Origin: Rhyacophila brunnea
Taxonomy: Eukaryota > Arthropoda > Insecta > Trichoptera > Rhyacophilidae
Length of the DNA stretch: 64,000 nt
Reading direction: 5' to 3'
Assembly: GCA_022495005.1 (NCBI GenBank)
Contig: JAGYXB010000963.1
Location: 1-64,000 of the forward strand
Positions 43,226 through 55,500 of this stretch are shown piece after piece. A program made the translations under genes and the position numbers. The notes under the pieces are model-generated. The model was not told the DNA's origin, searched no databases, and saw only the letters and a program-made list of their open reading frames with translations. How positions within the stretch are numbered: position 1 is the first letter of the stretch; each line of letters opens with the position of its first letter.

Positions 43226-46200
43226 TCATAAGTGTACCATTTTATGTCGTTTGAGATCACTTAGTGCTATGAATTTATGTAAACAAACATCGCATTCATA
43301 AGGTTTTTCACCAGTATGTCTCATTTTATGCCTTTTAAGACTGCCAAGTCGTGATACTTTGTACTCGCAAACATCACATTGATATGGCCTTTCACTAGAA
43401 TGCGTCGTTTTATGTTTTTTTAGATCACTTTGCGCGACGCATTTATACGAACACTTATCACATTGATAAGGCTTTTCACCGGTATGTGTCATTTTATGCG
43501 TTTTTAGATTACTAAACCGCGAGCATTTAAACGAGCACACATCGCATTCAAACGGTCTTTCACCAGTATGTACCATTTTATGTTTTTTTAAATCACAAAA
43601 TGCACCGCATTTGTATGAACACAATTCGCAACGATAAATTTTTGAGCCACTACGAATACGTGACGTTTTAAGTAAATTTGGTCTTTGAGGTTTGATACAA
43701 GAAATATTGTGACTTTTTAATAGATTTAGAGATTCGAATACTGTGTAACAATCACTACAAATGAAATTACGTGCAAAATATATGACTTTTCTTAACTTAA
43801 TTCGAACCACCTTTGACAAATTCAGTATCTTAACTTCTTGTTTGATGTTTTGTTGATCTATATGTATATCTGAATGCTCTTTCATACTGTCGTGGATTTC
43901 TTTGGTTGCAGGTTCTATATTGTATTTTACGAGATCGTCTTTCTTTTCAAAAGAATCTTTTCTAATGATGGTGACGGGACTCTCAAGTGTATTATGACGT
44001 TCTTTAAAACATGGCAGCGTAGAAATCTAAAAATAAACACAATATTAGGGTTTTAATCAGTTGGAAGACACTAATGTAAATAATATTATAACAGTTTACT
44101 GAGATAAATAATATTGGATACCGCGCGTTGCATAGGTACCAATAATTGCGTAGTTCATTGTTTAAATTGAAATAATTATGGCAATGGATAACGTGATGAG
44201 AAGCACCGGTTAAGGACCAGGCAGAGAGTTGATTGAAAGAGACGCAGAAGGTTTTGTGAGAATGCAGATTGAAATTTAAGGGTTGAAAGGATTCTATAAC
44301 AAGTTTTTTACGTCCATACAATCTATATGTCAAGCATAATGATATTCTGAAGGAACAAAATTCATAACTCTACCGTTTTATCATGGATACATACTTTTGT
44401 CTTGACCTCCGGACGGATTCGTTACGAAAAATCGCAGAGGCGTAACGAAAAATAATGTCACAGAAGTTGCGCGGCTGCTGGAGACTCCAGTCGGCCGCGA
44501 GCGGTATTAAGTATTAAAAAATATCAAGCTGTTCCATAATTTTTTTTTTAATACTTAAGCAGAGACAAGTCATTTATTTTTGTAGTCTTGATAATGTGCG
44601 TGAACAGTTTTTATTATGTATGTACGATAAGCTCTCTTCGTCAAGATGGTTTTTATATTCCTTCTTAGAATAATGTACTCTTACATATAATATTTTAAAA
44701 AATATATTTCCACCTTCGACACCGTTTTAGAACATTTTTTATGATAAGTAAATGCATAGTTGTCACTTCATAACTTTGCACTCCGTGATATATTTTATTA
44801 AATATATTACCTATCTATTTATTACTACATAATGTGATACAAATGAATATCATTTGATCTAATTTAATCCGAGGTAATCAGTCGAAGAGTCGTATCAGTG
44901 CAGTAAAAAAGTGAAAAAAGTTATAAAGCGTATACTCTATGAATAAGTAAATAGTCGTATATAATTCGTTAGAAACAGGCGTTAGCATTTTTTTCTTTCG
45001 AATTTGGAGAATCAGGATACAGTGAATCAGTAGGCAAAGCATCTTTCCATGCTTAATAATTTTAGCCGTCAAGATTTAACTAACCATCATCTGAGGGGCC
45101 GGAGCCCCCCCGCGAGGCGCAACGCGCCGAGTTTTTTTTGTCAAATAAATACACCCCTACATAACCATCTACATAGAACGTTTCAATATTGTCCAGGTTT
45201 AAATATTTTATTCTGCCTTCTTTTATTTTATCTTTAGAATTATGTAAACTTATCATATTATATGTCCTATGCATTACGTTGTCACGTACTTCCACAGAAC
45301 TTTATCATTTTATCGATCCAGCGGCCTCTAGGTCTACCTTGCGGACGTTGTGTACTTCTTGGATACCACTGGATGAGTAGATTTGTCCAAAGATTGTCTC
45401 TTCTCCTAGCTATGTTCCAGCCCATCTCCATTTAAGGCTTTTAATAAACTCTATTACATCGCAAACCCTTGTCTGCTTCCTTATCAACTCTTTTATATTA
45501 TTGTCTTTTCGCGTTATGCCCAGCATGCACCTCTCCATACCACGTTGTGCTACTCTAAGTCTCACGGTCTCTCTTTTACTTAGGGTCCATGTTTGACACT
45601 GTTTCACTGAATAATGTCTTCAAAAGTGACCTTCCACTGTGCCTAAAGCGCAAAGTGTTCAACCAGTGTGTGCTTCCCGTGATCACATATGCGAGTATAT
45701 TATAACAGCTGTAAAAGTGCAAGGCTATCGTTTTGTAGTTGTTAAAGAAGTTGTTGTAGGCGTAGTTAAACACATAAGTACACAAAACTCTCATTCTTTG
45801 CATACCATCTACTTATAGATAATAGCATCTCAAATGGTGGCGGTTTTAATTACGTGGATGTTGTGGCACTGACATGTTTGGAGGCACCCACGTGCATTTT
45901 TTCTTGTGGTTTAAACCGACATTATAATATATCCTGCAGTGAGCATTGCAATACAATAATAGTTATGCTATCTGGATTTTTAATGCTCAGTGTTAATTTT
46001 TAAACTGAGATGAAAACACTTTCTAATGATGCAACAGCATCGTCTGCTTCGTGGAAAACTGGCACTGTTCTCAAAAGTTGGTATATATATATATATTCGT
46101 TCCTTCATTTGCTGCCATTTATAAAGCCCTATGCCACGCTTGGTCTGCCAACCTCCACGGGATACTAGTACCAAATTATCGTATGTTGTGGGACAATTTC

Positions 46201-48979
46201 ACTGATTGGGAAGGTAATTAATTATGTATTTTCCGACCATGTCCGATCCTAATAGGATACTATAGGCTTAAATATGACACTTAAACCGCGCGGCCATCGT
46301 GAGTGTTAATTATGTATAGGTACATGAAACAAATAGGTACCTGATTTACTGGGCCACAGGGAGAGTTGAAATGTACAGATTGTGGTTCATTTTTAAATGT
46401 ACATATTCCACCATCAACGAAATTTTCATTGTAATTCCTATCTGAGGGGCTAATGGCTTCAGTTTTTATGATGATCGTGTTATTCTGGAAGGAAATTCAC
46501 AATAAAAACAATGTTGTCATTGTTGTAAATATAGGTGATCAAACTGCCGTTATAAATAACCATTTTTTGCTGCCATACACAATTGTAACATCAGAACTGC
46601 CCTTAACCTTAGCGATAGGTTAAGGGCCCCGCCAAATATTGTGGCCTGAGGGCCTACTTCAGAATGTGGGGCCAATAAAAAATCCATATATTTAACCAGC
46701 CATACGCCACTGACGTGCTGGCACGCGAACTGCGTATAATCAGCAGTGCCACGAACGAGCAGGCACGCACTTGTTTCTACGCATAGTTTTATGAATGTAT
46801 ATTTTAATTTTCTCATTGAATTTAAAATAAACACATCCACGAATGAATAGCAACTGTTACAATCTGTTACAAAGTTACAAAGTTTTGTGAATTTTATTAT
46901 AATATGTGTTGTATTTATTGTCAACAAAATAATGTTATTTTTTTTAAGTATTTAAATTGAACTTGTATTTGTTATCTTTTAACTTACTGTTTTACTTTCA
47001 CTCTTTATTATTTACTCCATTAAACCTTTGTATTTCCAAGATCAACACAACATTAACAATAAATATCTAATTTAACAATAGCATAAAATACTAGATATTT
47101 TTGACCGATTTTATCAATGCCATTTTGTATAATATATAAAAAATGAATATTAACTAGGTAGGTACTTATAGAAAAAATGCTCATCCCGGGATCGTCAAAT
47201 TGTAATCCCGAAACCCCAGGGTTAAAATTGGATTCCCTAGTCGTACCAAGCTGAAGACAATTTTAGAAATAAGTAGGTATATTGTAGAGTTGGTTTTACC
47301 TGTTTTACAGGCTTGTAGTCTGAATATGAGCATCCAGGTTGCGAGTTCTCATCATATAGTTGGTTGATTGTGTCTTCAATAATCTCTCGCTTGACCTCAA
47401 CTACGTGGTTAATCTCAGGAGACGTCTGAAACTGACAATACAATAAACTGAAAATGACAATATACAATTCCATAAAATATAAAATGCTACATTCTCAAAT
47501 CTTATGACATATTCGTTGAATAAAAAGAAATAGTTTTTTTAAATTATTAGCAAGATCGTTATAAAAATTAAATAATGTAGGAATCCGCAATGTCGGATAG
47601 TACCTAATTAAGAAATTAATTGATACAAGTACTAAAACCGATAGCCAACATTACACCGCAATTCGATAAGCATTTCATGACGTAACAACTACCTTACCTT
47701 ATAGTTTAAAATTTAAAGGGGTAGTTAGGGTTAACGGCAGTCAACTTTTTTATACCTACCGCCCACTTTTGTATCTCTGTTAGTATTTAATTTTTCTAAC
47801 CGCCCACCGGTTCCACAGTCATGGTGATGTATAAAATAGGGAAGTAAGTTTACTTTATAATCGAAAATATCTGCCAAATCAACGGCACCATTCTTTGCTG
47901 GTTTTAACTGTAGACACAGATTGGTCTCATTATTACTTTCCAAAAAAATTGTATGACACAAACGAGCGAAAGATGGACCCTTTGACAGCTACCCAATTTC
48001 TGTGTTGCAAAGTAACCTAATAAAATCTTCATTATTATCCTGGCAAAGCTGTCGAAACATTCTATCATTATTTATAACATTAATAATATCGACTGAAGGT
48101 ACTTGATGAAATTTGAATTTAAATTTTAATGGATTCAAACTCTGTACTATTCCATTTAAGTCGTTTTTTGCGACCCGGGTTTCGCCGTTCGGCATCTTCG
48201 AGCGCCGTGTACACTCACCAAAGGTAAACACACACTGACAACGAACACTCTTTACTCTAGCTTATATAATAAATCAATACAATAAAGTAGGTAAAAACTT
48301 CATTACCTACCTATCAAGTCACAAAAATACAATAAACAAATTATGAGTAGTTGAAGTGTCAGTAGTTGTGAGTGGTGAGTGTACACAGCGCCTGAAGATG
48401 CCGAAAGGTGAAACCCGGGTCGAAAAAAACGACGAGAGCTTGAATCCATTAGAACTCTATCATTTTTTTAAACGGATTTTATCTTGTTTACGGTTCGAAT
48501 TATTATAGTTAATTATGAATGGCGACTTGTACTTCGATGTTTAAACATAATGAAAATGTTTTTAAAACCCCTGCCGCCTACTAAAAGGCGGTAGGGACTA
48601 GGTTGACTACCCCTGGGTTAAATCATCGTAATTTAGTAAATTGTAATTCGCACCTACTTATTATTTGTTTAATAAATTTCCATACACTTATCTGAAGCTT
48701 ATGATGATATCTATATCATATTACATTTTAAAGTTTTATTATTTTATAAAAACATTAAAACAGATCAGCAAACAGTCTAAACCAATAGGCAAGTTAATAC
48801 ACAACTTTTGTAGCAAAACTAACCTTATCAGTAACACTGTTGACATCCACTTGCTTTATATAAGTATAAATGTCTGGGCTCCGAGAGTGATGTAAGGGCC
48901 CGTCAACCCAAAAAGGATTAGCATGATTATCATCTTTATTGTCAATATTATCTCCATCTGGGTCACGTTTTATATCCAT
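43226..48979 (-). CDS. ZnfE, C2H2 zinc-finger protein, 4 coding exons
   Basis: Predicted complement of join 43226-44026, 46341-46484, 47300-47431 and 48824-48979, all phase 0, about 410 residues, the shortest complete member. Exon 1 (52 codons) starts M-D-I-K-R-D-P. Exon 2 carries V-K-R-E-I-I-E-D and P-G-C-S-Y; its acceptor is ambiguous by 6 bases (47431 or 47425). Exon 3 (48 codons) has I-K-T-E and ends C-G-P-V-N-Q, like exon 2 of ZnfD. Exon 4 starts I-S-T-L and carries I-K-Q-E, a C2HC finger (F-I-C-S-D-C ... H-N-I-S-C) and five C2H2 fingers, ending five bases after the last zinc ligand codon region (H-L-stop). A polyadenylation signal in minus sense lies at 43120-43125. Head-to-head with ZnfF. 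Function inferred as DNA binding. Confidence 0.83.
44471..44498. repeat. GC-rich hairpin
   Basis: gcggc, ctggag, a, ctccag, gccgc form an interrupted stem. The following gcgagcggtattaagtatt resembles ends I associate loosely with Lepidopteran Helitron-like repeats. Intron 3 of ZnfE. Confidence 0.35.
45262..45700 (-). pseudogene. RTE LINE fragment with inverted 5' segment
   Basis: On the minus strand, 45262-45598 encodes the RTE C-terminal region (T-W-T-L-S-K-R-E, R-C-M-L-G-I-T-R-K-D, K-W-R-W-A-G). The piece that should precede it (N-N-V-F-K-S-D, then V-F-N-Q-C-V-L-P-V-I-T-Y-A) lies at 45610-45695 on the plus strand. It is in intron 3 of ZnfE. Confidence 0.75.
46238..46310 (-). repeat. tRNA-derived SINE, internally deleted copy
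   Basis: The minus strand has the head gatggccgcgcggtttaag joined to the 3' end attaggatcggacatggtc, with the middle missing. It starts about 30 bp from exon 3 of ZnfE. Confidence 0.55.
46580..46690 (-). repeat. MITE family E fragment
   Basis: gggccccgccaaatattg and cagaatgtggggcc match the left end of family E in minus orientation. Intron 2 of ZnfE. Confidence 0.5.
47716..48615 (-). mobile_element. hAT-like element with transposase remnant
   Basis: The right end ggttgactacccctg (48601-48615) and a disrupted left end near 47716 match the element at 22253-23975. The minus strand around 47840-48090 reads F-R-Q-L-C-Q-D-N, N-T-E-I-G, stop, L-S-K-G. This is the conserved hAT block where a Trp normally precedes L-S-K-G. 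Foldback family F is nested at 48060-48470. Intron 1 of ZnfE. Confidence 0.6.
48060..48470. repeat. Foldback repeat family F, copy 2
   Basis: Inverted arms at 48060-48225 (minus) and 48370-48470 (plus) share gaagatgccgaaaggtgaaa and cccgggtcg; the inner segment includes aataaagtaggtaaaaactt. Confidence 0.6.
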
Positions 48980-49507
48980 TTTTAGTTCTGTTTTGAAGCT
49001 GTTGTAGACGTGACAGGTGGACTAGAATCAGTGCTGCCATCTTTTTGTGAACTGAGGTAAAAATAAATACTCTCTCTAGGAAATAGGTAAATATTTATTT
49101 CGACAAAAATTATTACACTGTTTATTGTCATAATAATATATTGAAAATGTGTATTTTGTTTACTAGTGAATTAAAAATATGCCATTTTAAATCAAAGCCG
49201 CATAACATTTCGATATTTCCGTATCTTATACGTACCTTCCTACGTATTATTTAGAATATATTTTATATTAAATAGTAAATATTAAGAAACAAAAAACCTA
49301 TCCATTTTCAACAGATAACAGCGTTATTTTTTACCAACCATTTTCTCCCAAATACTTTAATTTTGGAGGCTCTGTACTATAATTCCACAGTGAAAAGATG
49401 GCAACACTACTTTGTCTATATTTCTGTCTCTGAGGAAAATGACATTCACATTAAATATAGCCTAGACATCATTCAGCTTCAAAAATACCCTTCTTTACTT
49501 TTGAACC
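48980..49507. promoter_or_regulatory. Bidirectional promoter region of ZnfE and ZnfF
   Basis: 528 bp separate the two start codons. The minus-strand box aaaagatggcagcactga (plus 49028-49045) lies 49 bp before the ZnfE start. The plus-strand aaaagatggcaacacta at 49393-49409 lies about 100 bp before the ZnfF start. On the ZnfF side, tactttaatt (49353) and tactataatt (49375) match the ZnfC promoter, and 49285-49410 aligns with 16400-16530. Confidence 0.6.
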
Positions 49508-52500
49508 ATGGATATAAAGCGCGAACCTGGTGAAGAAGAGCAGCCTTGGTTTTATGTGCCAATAATTAAACATCCAAATAACCTGGACACCCACACACAT
49601 GTTAAACAAGAGAATGTAGACGACTCCAACTGCAATTCTAATGTTAGTTCCTGGTGATAAGTCTAAAAGCATCAATTCTCAGTCAGTTATTTGTATATTT
49701 GGCTTTCTATGGTAAATAAACCAGTTTCATATAATCAGTTTATATGTCCAGTTTAGTTTATATGTTTTAAAATTTTAGTAAATTGTTTGTAAATTCTCCA
49801 CAAATTAAAATTTACAAACATTTCTGATTTACCACAGAAAACATACCTACCTTACAAATAGAAAATACCACATATAACAGATTAATAAATATAATTCCGA
49901 TAGGTTTTCACCAAATACACTCAGGGTTTTAAATGCGTGTGTCCTACGATTTTCAAATAAGTACACCAATACTGAATAAGCGTCAGTGCATAAATCGAGA
50001 GCAGTTGTCAAAACGATTATTCCACACTCGAGATTGGTTGCCTGTTTTTCCACACCCGATTCCATTCCCCTGAAAAATATCTTATTAATATAACCCCCAC
50101 TGGAGTGCCATGCTGTGATCTTTACGGGGTGTAGGTGTGTTTTTGGTTGTTAATTATTACCCTCGTTATTATGTATTATTCAGACGGTTGCTTTTGTATG
50201 TGACATTGTATGGGCAGCGTTGAAGGAAAACACGCGTTGGTATTTTATGTCGTTTATATGGCACCAATGACATTAATATGGACGAAGCATCTAGAAAATA
50301 AAATGACACTCACTTTGTGTCGGGTCTGCCGGATGGCGAAATTCATATTTTAATATCGGTATCCTACGCTCAAATGAACATTCTGCTTGCAAGCGGTCTG
50401 GCGACACCGCTGGGTCTGCCCATACAAAATTTCTGACTGTCAGGTTTCGACTCCACCGTTATTATTGTGTTACAAAATGCCAATGTGCCTAGTTAAAAAT
50501 TGTAAAAAAATCTACTAAACACTCCAAGAAAGATGGGATATCACTTTTCATGTGTTAGTATTATTTATTATTTATAAAATGCCATTTTAAGATATTGATG
50601 AATGTTTATTCAATGCAATAATTGAATGACAGAAACCATTAGACAGTCGCCTGTGATGCGCTGCGCTCACTTGCGTCTAATCTCCGAGAAGTCGTAAGTA
50701 ACCGAGAATCTGTTTCTAACGCAATGAGTCATGACATTAATAAGCCTTTACAATAAAGGTTATATTACTATAAATTCTCGAAGCTTGTATCGCATAATGG
50801 AAACGGAACGTCATATGGTCACGTGACATCTACCTATACATCTGTGAATGACTTTCATGCACAATTTCTCGTGCGCGCCGGGTATGAAGTGAGTTGTCCA
50901 TTTAATATGTCATTGTATGGCACACATACATTAGTGGCTATTACACGGCAGATAGCATGATGTTATAAAGTGCTAGGTTTACCTGTTTCTTATTAATAAT
51001 CTGGAAAAGGGCTGAATGCCCTTGTAACCTTCAAGGTCAACATCTTTAGACAAAACTGTCATTTCCGACTCGCCATTGTCTATGCTGTAAACATGAGTAT
51101 AGATAATAACGTGTCAGTTATAGAATTGGGTAAAACCTCTACAGATCTTTTTAAATCAAACATGGTATTTTTTTTAAACTTATAACGTATTTCTTGCAGT
51201 ACTGTGCAACGGGACTTCCTGATATAAAACATGAGACTAACCCTCAGATTGACAACGTTAAGTCAGAGATTGTTGAAGATACAGTACACCCGATATATGA
51301 TGAAGATCCTCAGCCAGGATGCTCGTATCCTGCTTATAGGCCAATAAATCAGGTATGTACACTTAATTATATATATGACAGTATTTTCTTTTAAAAAAAT
51401 AAATACTAGCGACCGAGGGTACTAGATGTAATTTGAATTTAAATTACAATTGATTTGGGTTTTATAAGACGAAACCCTGGTCGCAAAAAAACACTCATTG
51501 GTACAAAACTCAGATTAAAACTTCCTTTGTTGCCATTTTTCATTGTTGGCAGCCAAATTGTAATTCATTCCCTTAGTATAGGTCTGGTGAGGTAAATAGG
51601 CATTTCTTGCAGACTCAATTGGTAAAGGACATCAGCTGGAGTCCAATGGATGTGGGTTCGATTCTCGCCCGTTTATTTAAAATATGTTTTCTAGTACCTA
51701 GTTATGTTCGTGTGGTAGTTTCAAATTGTGTGTTTCCAACGTGTGCTTAACATATATAATTCGGAAACACATCAGAAACATGCCTATTGGAAAAAATCTA
51801 AAAAAGTGCATAGCCTTCAAGTAGGAATAGAGTTTATATGTATTTGTCTTTTATATTAATTATTTTGGAAGTCAATTAAGTCAATATTTTATTTATATAT
51901 TTTAGAATGTATTGTACACAGTGACGCCCCTAGACAAAATGCCGCCCCTAGGCAGTGCCAAAATGCCGCCACATTTTTTATATATAGTACTTTTTATCAT
52001 CCTTGCATGATACCAATATCTAATAATTGTGTTGTATGGATACATTACTAACAAGATAAAGGTATCTACCCATACTACTAAATCTAACTTAAATGCCATC
52101 TCTGTTTCAATAGACAATATTGCGAGTCTACGGTTTCAGTTAGGTATATTTAAAAAATACAATTTCCATAATTCGCGAGTGACTGTAAAGAACGTGACGT
52201 CCAAGGACAACGGAAGTAAACCAGACATCGCGAACCCGACAAAAAAATAAAGTACTGTTGAAAATTGTATACTTAGTACTTATCTAATTAATAGATATAT
52301 TTTGTTTCCAACCAGTGAGCAGATTTTTTTTAATGGAAAGATATTATCGTTATTACTAAGTTTATGTAGCTTTCTATATATACCTAATGATTCTCCTCGA
52401 TTTGCCGCCCTTTGAGTAACTGCCGCCCCCAAGCGACGCTCAATCTGCCTACCCCCGCCGGACGACACTGATTGTACATATAATTTGAAAACATCTCATG

Positions 52501-55500
52501 CATATACCCACTAGAAAAAATACTTCAATGTTCAATATGTAGAAGGTTACATATTTTATTAAATTATTAGCAAGTGCAAGTACCTACGTTATACAAACTA
52601 ATTATTTCGTGTGATCCGTGACGTCGCTAAGTAATCGAGGCATTTAATTGGTACCTACATTGTTTTAATATACATAAACCGATGGCCAACATTATAAACG
52701 CAATTTGATGAACACATCGTATAGGGGATGATGATGGGGTAGGTAGTTTGACTACAATAAATAGAAGGATTCTGCGTGATTAAAGTCATACCCAGTATAT
52801 TTCCCTCAACGATAAATGATACAATTTATTACAGCTAGCTACAATGATAGTTAAATGAGCTTGACAGTTAAAATTACGAAGATGCGTCGTGAGATAATTA
52901 TTAATCGTTAGATCGTGGGTTCGACTGACTGTTAGAATGATTTGACTACTTGTGTAGGTCTTTCGCTCCCCGGGTTTTTATAGTGATTTGAGACAAAGGA
53001 AATGCTACGTTAGCTTGAGGCGAATGACCTGAAGATGCATGTCATCATTTACTGCATGACCTATGCAGAGTTCATGCCCTGGTCAGCAGTTCATGAAAAA
53101 TGACTCTTTTTGCATTGCAAAAATCGCATTATAAAATAATTAATAATACATTTTATTATACAAAGTTGCCAGAACTGCATTCTTCAACGATTGAGATAGG
53201 TATGTACTCACACTAATAATGATTCGTATATTATGTTCCCATTCCGAATTATTACAAATAGTTAATTTAGCAGGAAAAATATTATGTGTTATTATGAAAT
53301 CATTGTCGAGGCGGTTTTACTCACCGAGCTTACTGACCTCGGGTCGTGCCATCACCAATGATTAAAAGACATACTTAGCAACTAGATTTCTTGCAGAGTA
53401 ACAGGTTCTAAGGTACTTAAACAAACTATTATGATAAATTAAATATACACTATGATCGAGATTCATGGTGTTTCCCACAAACATTTTTTTGTCGTAATTA
53501 ACTAAGATACCCGTAGCTTAATTAAAAAAGCACACTGAAGAAAATCCAGCAGTTACAAGTTCAAGTCACAGGGTTTGGTATTTTTCTCTAAAAAAGATTT
53601 TGTGAGAAAATGCATGAAGTATTTTCAAATTATGTATGTTCAATATTATATTGTTTGCATTTACGTATTATTATTATTATGTAGGTATATTATTTCAGAT
53701 ATCAGCAACGAGCGTGACTAAAATTAAATCTGAGTTAGATTATGGAGATGTTGTAACCAAAGACGAGTTTGTTTATGATGCCCTGACCAATTTGGATTTA
53801 AAAAAATGTATACCTGATCGTACTGATTCAAAATATAGGCTGGTAAAACAAGTAGGTTCAATTGTATTTAGTTGAAGACTCTGACTGAGAAAACTGAAAG
53901 CTTATATGATAAATCATAGATTCAATTACTGAAAAGAAATCCGTTCATAATGTTGTAAATCTCCATAGAAGCAACCTTTTCTGGGTGTGGTTGCGCTTTT
54001 CATAGTGGACTGTAAGTTTGTGGTGGAATGGTGTGAATGCTGGGGGAGTTATGTTAGTATGCTAGGCACTAACCTTTTTGCTCACTCGCGCGGTATTGTT
54101 TTCTGGGTTACCCGATGCGTGGCATCTGCAGCCCTATGTTGTAACTTGTGACATGAAGTCACCCGGCGACATGACGTCATATGACATCATTGTGACGTAC
54201 TACCGGAGTGAGTCAATAGTCTTCGAGAAATTAACGTTAATCTAATACTGGCGTTATTCATTGTCCCCATACACAAATAGGTGTTTCAGCATAATAATAT
54301 ATATGGTGAGCCGTGTGCATTGGGCGGCTCGCCTCGATGCGTGTATTGATCATACGTCACAATTACGTCATGCCGTCGGGTGACTTCGTGTCACAAGTTA
54401 CAACATAGGGCTGCTGGCGGTACACTTTTGACGAATGATATGAGCCGGTATCACGGCTTGCCAGGTATTGAGAATTATTGCTTGGACGACGGTCATACTA
54501 TATCAAGCTGACCCAGCCCAATTTCTGAATCAGTCTGTATGCGCTTTATGCTTTTCTCGCGACGACCTAGCTTTAACAAGGGACAATAGGCCATTACACT
54601 ATTTGTTTTTCAAAAATAGGTATTTGCTATTGTCAATATACTGAAAATAAATATATAGATAGAAGAGGTGGGAACATACACAATGACACAACCACAGATG
54701 GCTTTCGAATGCGCATTACGTTAGTCATAATCATTAAAATCGATAGTGCCCATTCATGTATGTGCTGTCTTTAGGCCATCCCGTATCGGAATATTAAATC
54801 AAACATTGGATGCCACAGATAGCTGCAACAATATAATGATTGTCACGGAGCATCAAGCTACGAGGGTGGGTCAATAAGTCCTTAGAAAAGCCGATAGGTG
54901 GCGCGACTAGTACTGTAAGCGGTTTGTTTTCATGCAGCGGCACTACCGATTCAGTATGCTGCGAAGTTTCAATCAGATTGGTCGGGTTGTTGTGTGTTTC
55001 TCGTACATTTAAAAAAAAATTTGCTTGTGGAAAATGGAAAAATGGAAAATTGAGTTTAGAGCTGTTATTAAACATTTTAATATAAAAGGGTTAACAGCAA
55101 AGGAAATAAAAAATGAGTTGGATTTAGTTCACGGCATATCTGCTCCTTCACTTGCAACTATTTATAACTGGTTAAATGAATTTAAACGTGGTCGTACATC
55201 AACAAAAGATGAACCACGCTCAGGACGTCCTGTAGAGGTGACTACACCAGAAATGATCAATAAAATCCACGATATGGTGTTAAGTGACCGAAGATTAAAG
55301 TTGAGTGAGATAATTGAGGTTACAGGGATCTCAAAAGGTAGCGTCATTTCTATTTTACATGACAAATTGGGCATGAAAAAAATTTCTGCAAGATGGGTGC
55401 CGCGTTTGCTCACAGTCGACAATAAACGCAATAGGGTGGTGGCCTCTAAAGCCCTGTTGTCGCTCATGCAACGCAATCCGGATGAATTTTTTCGTCGCTT

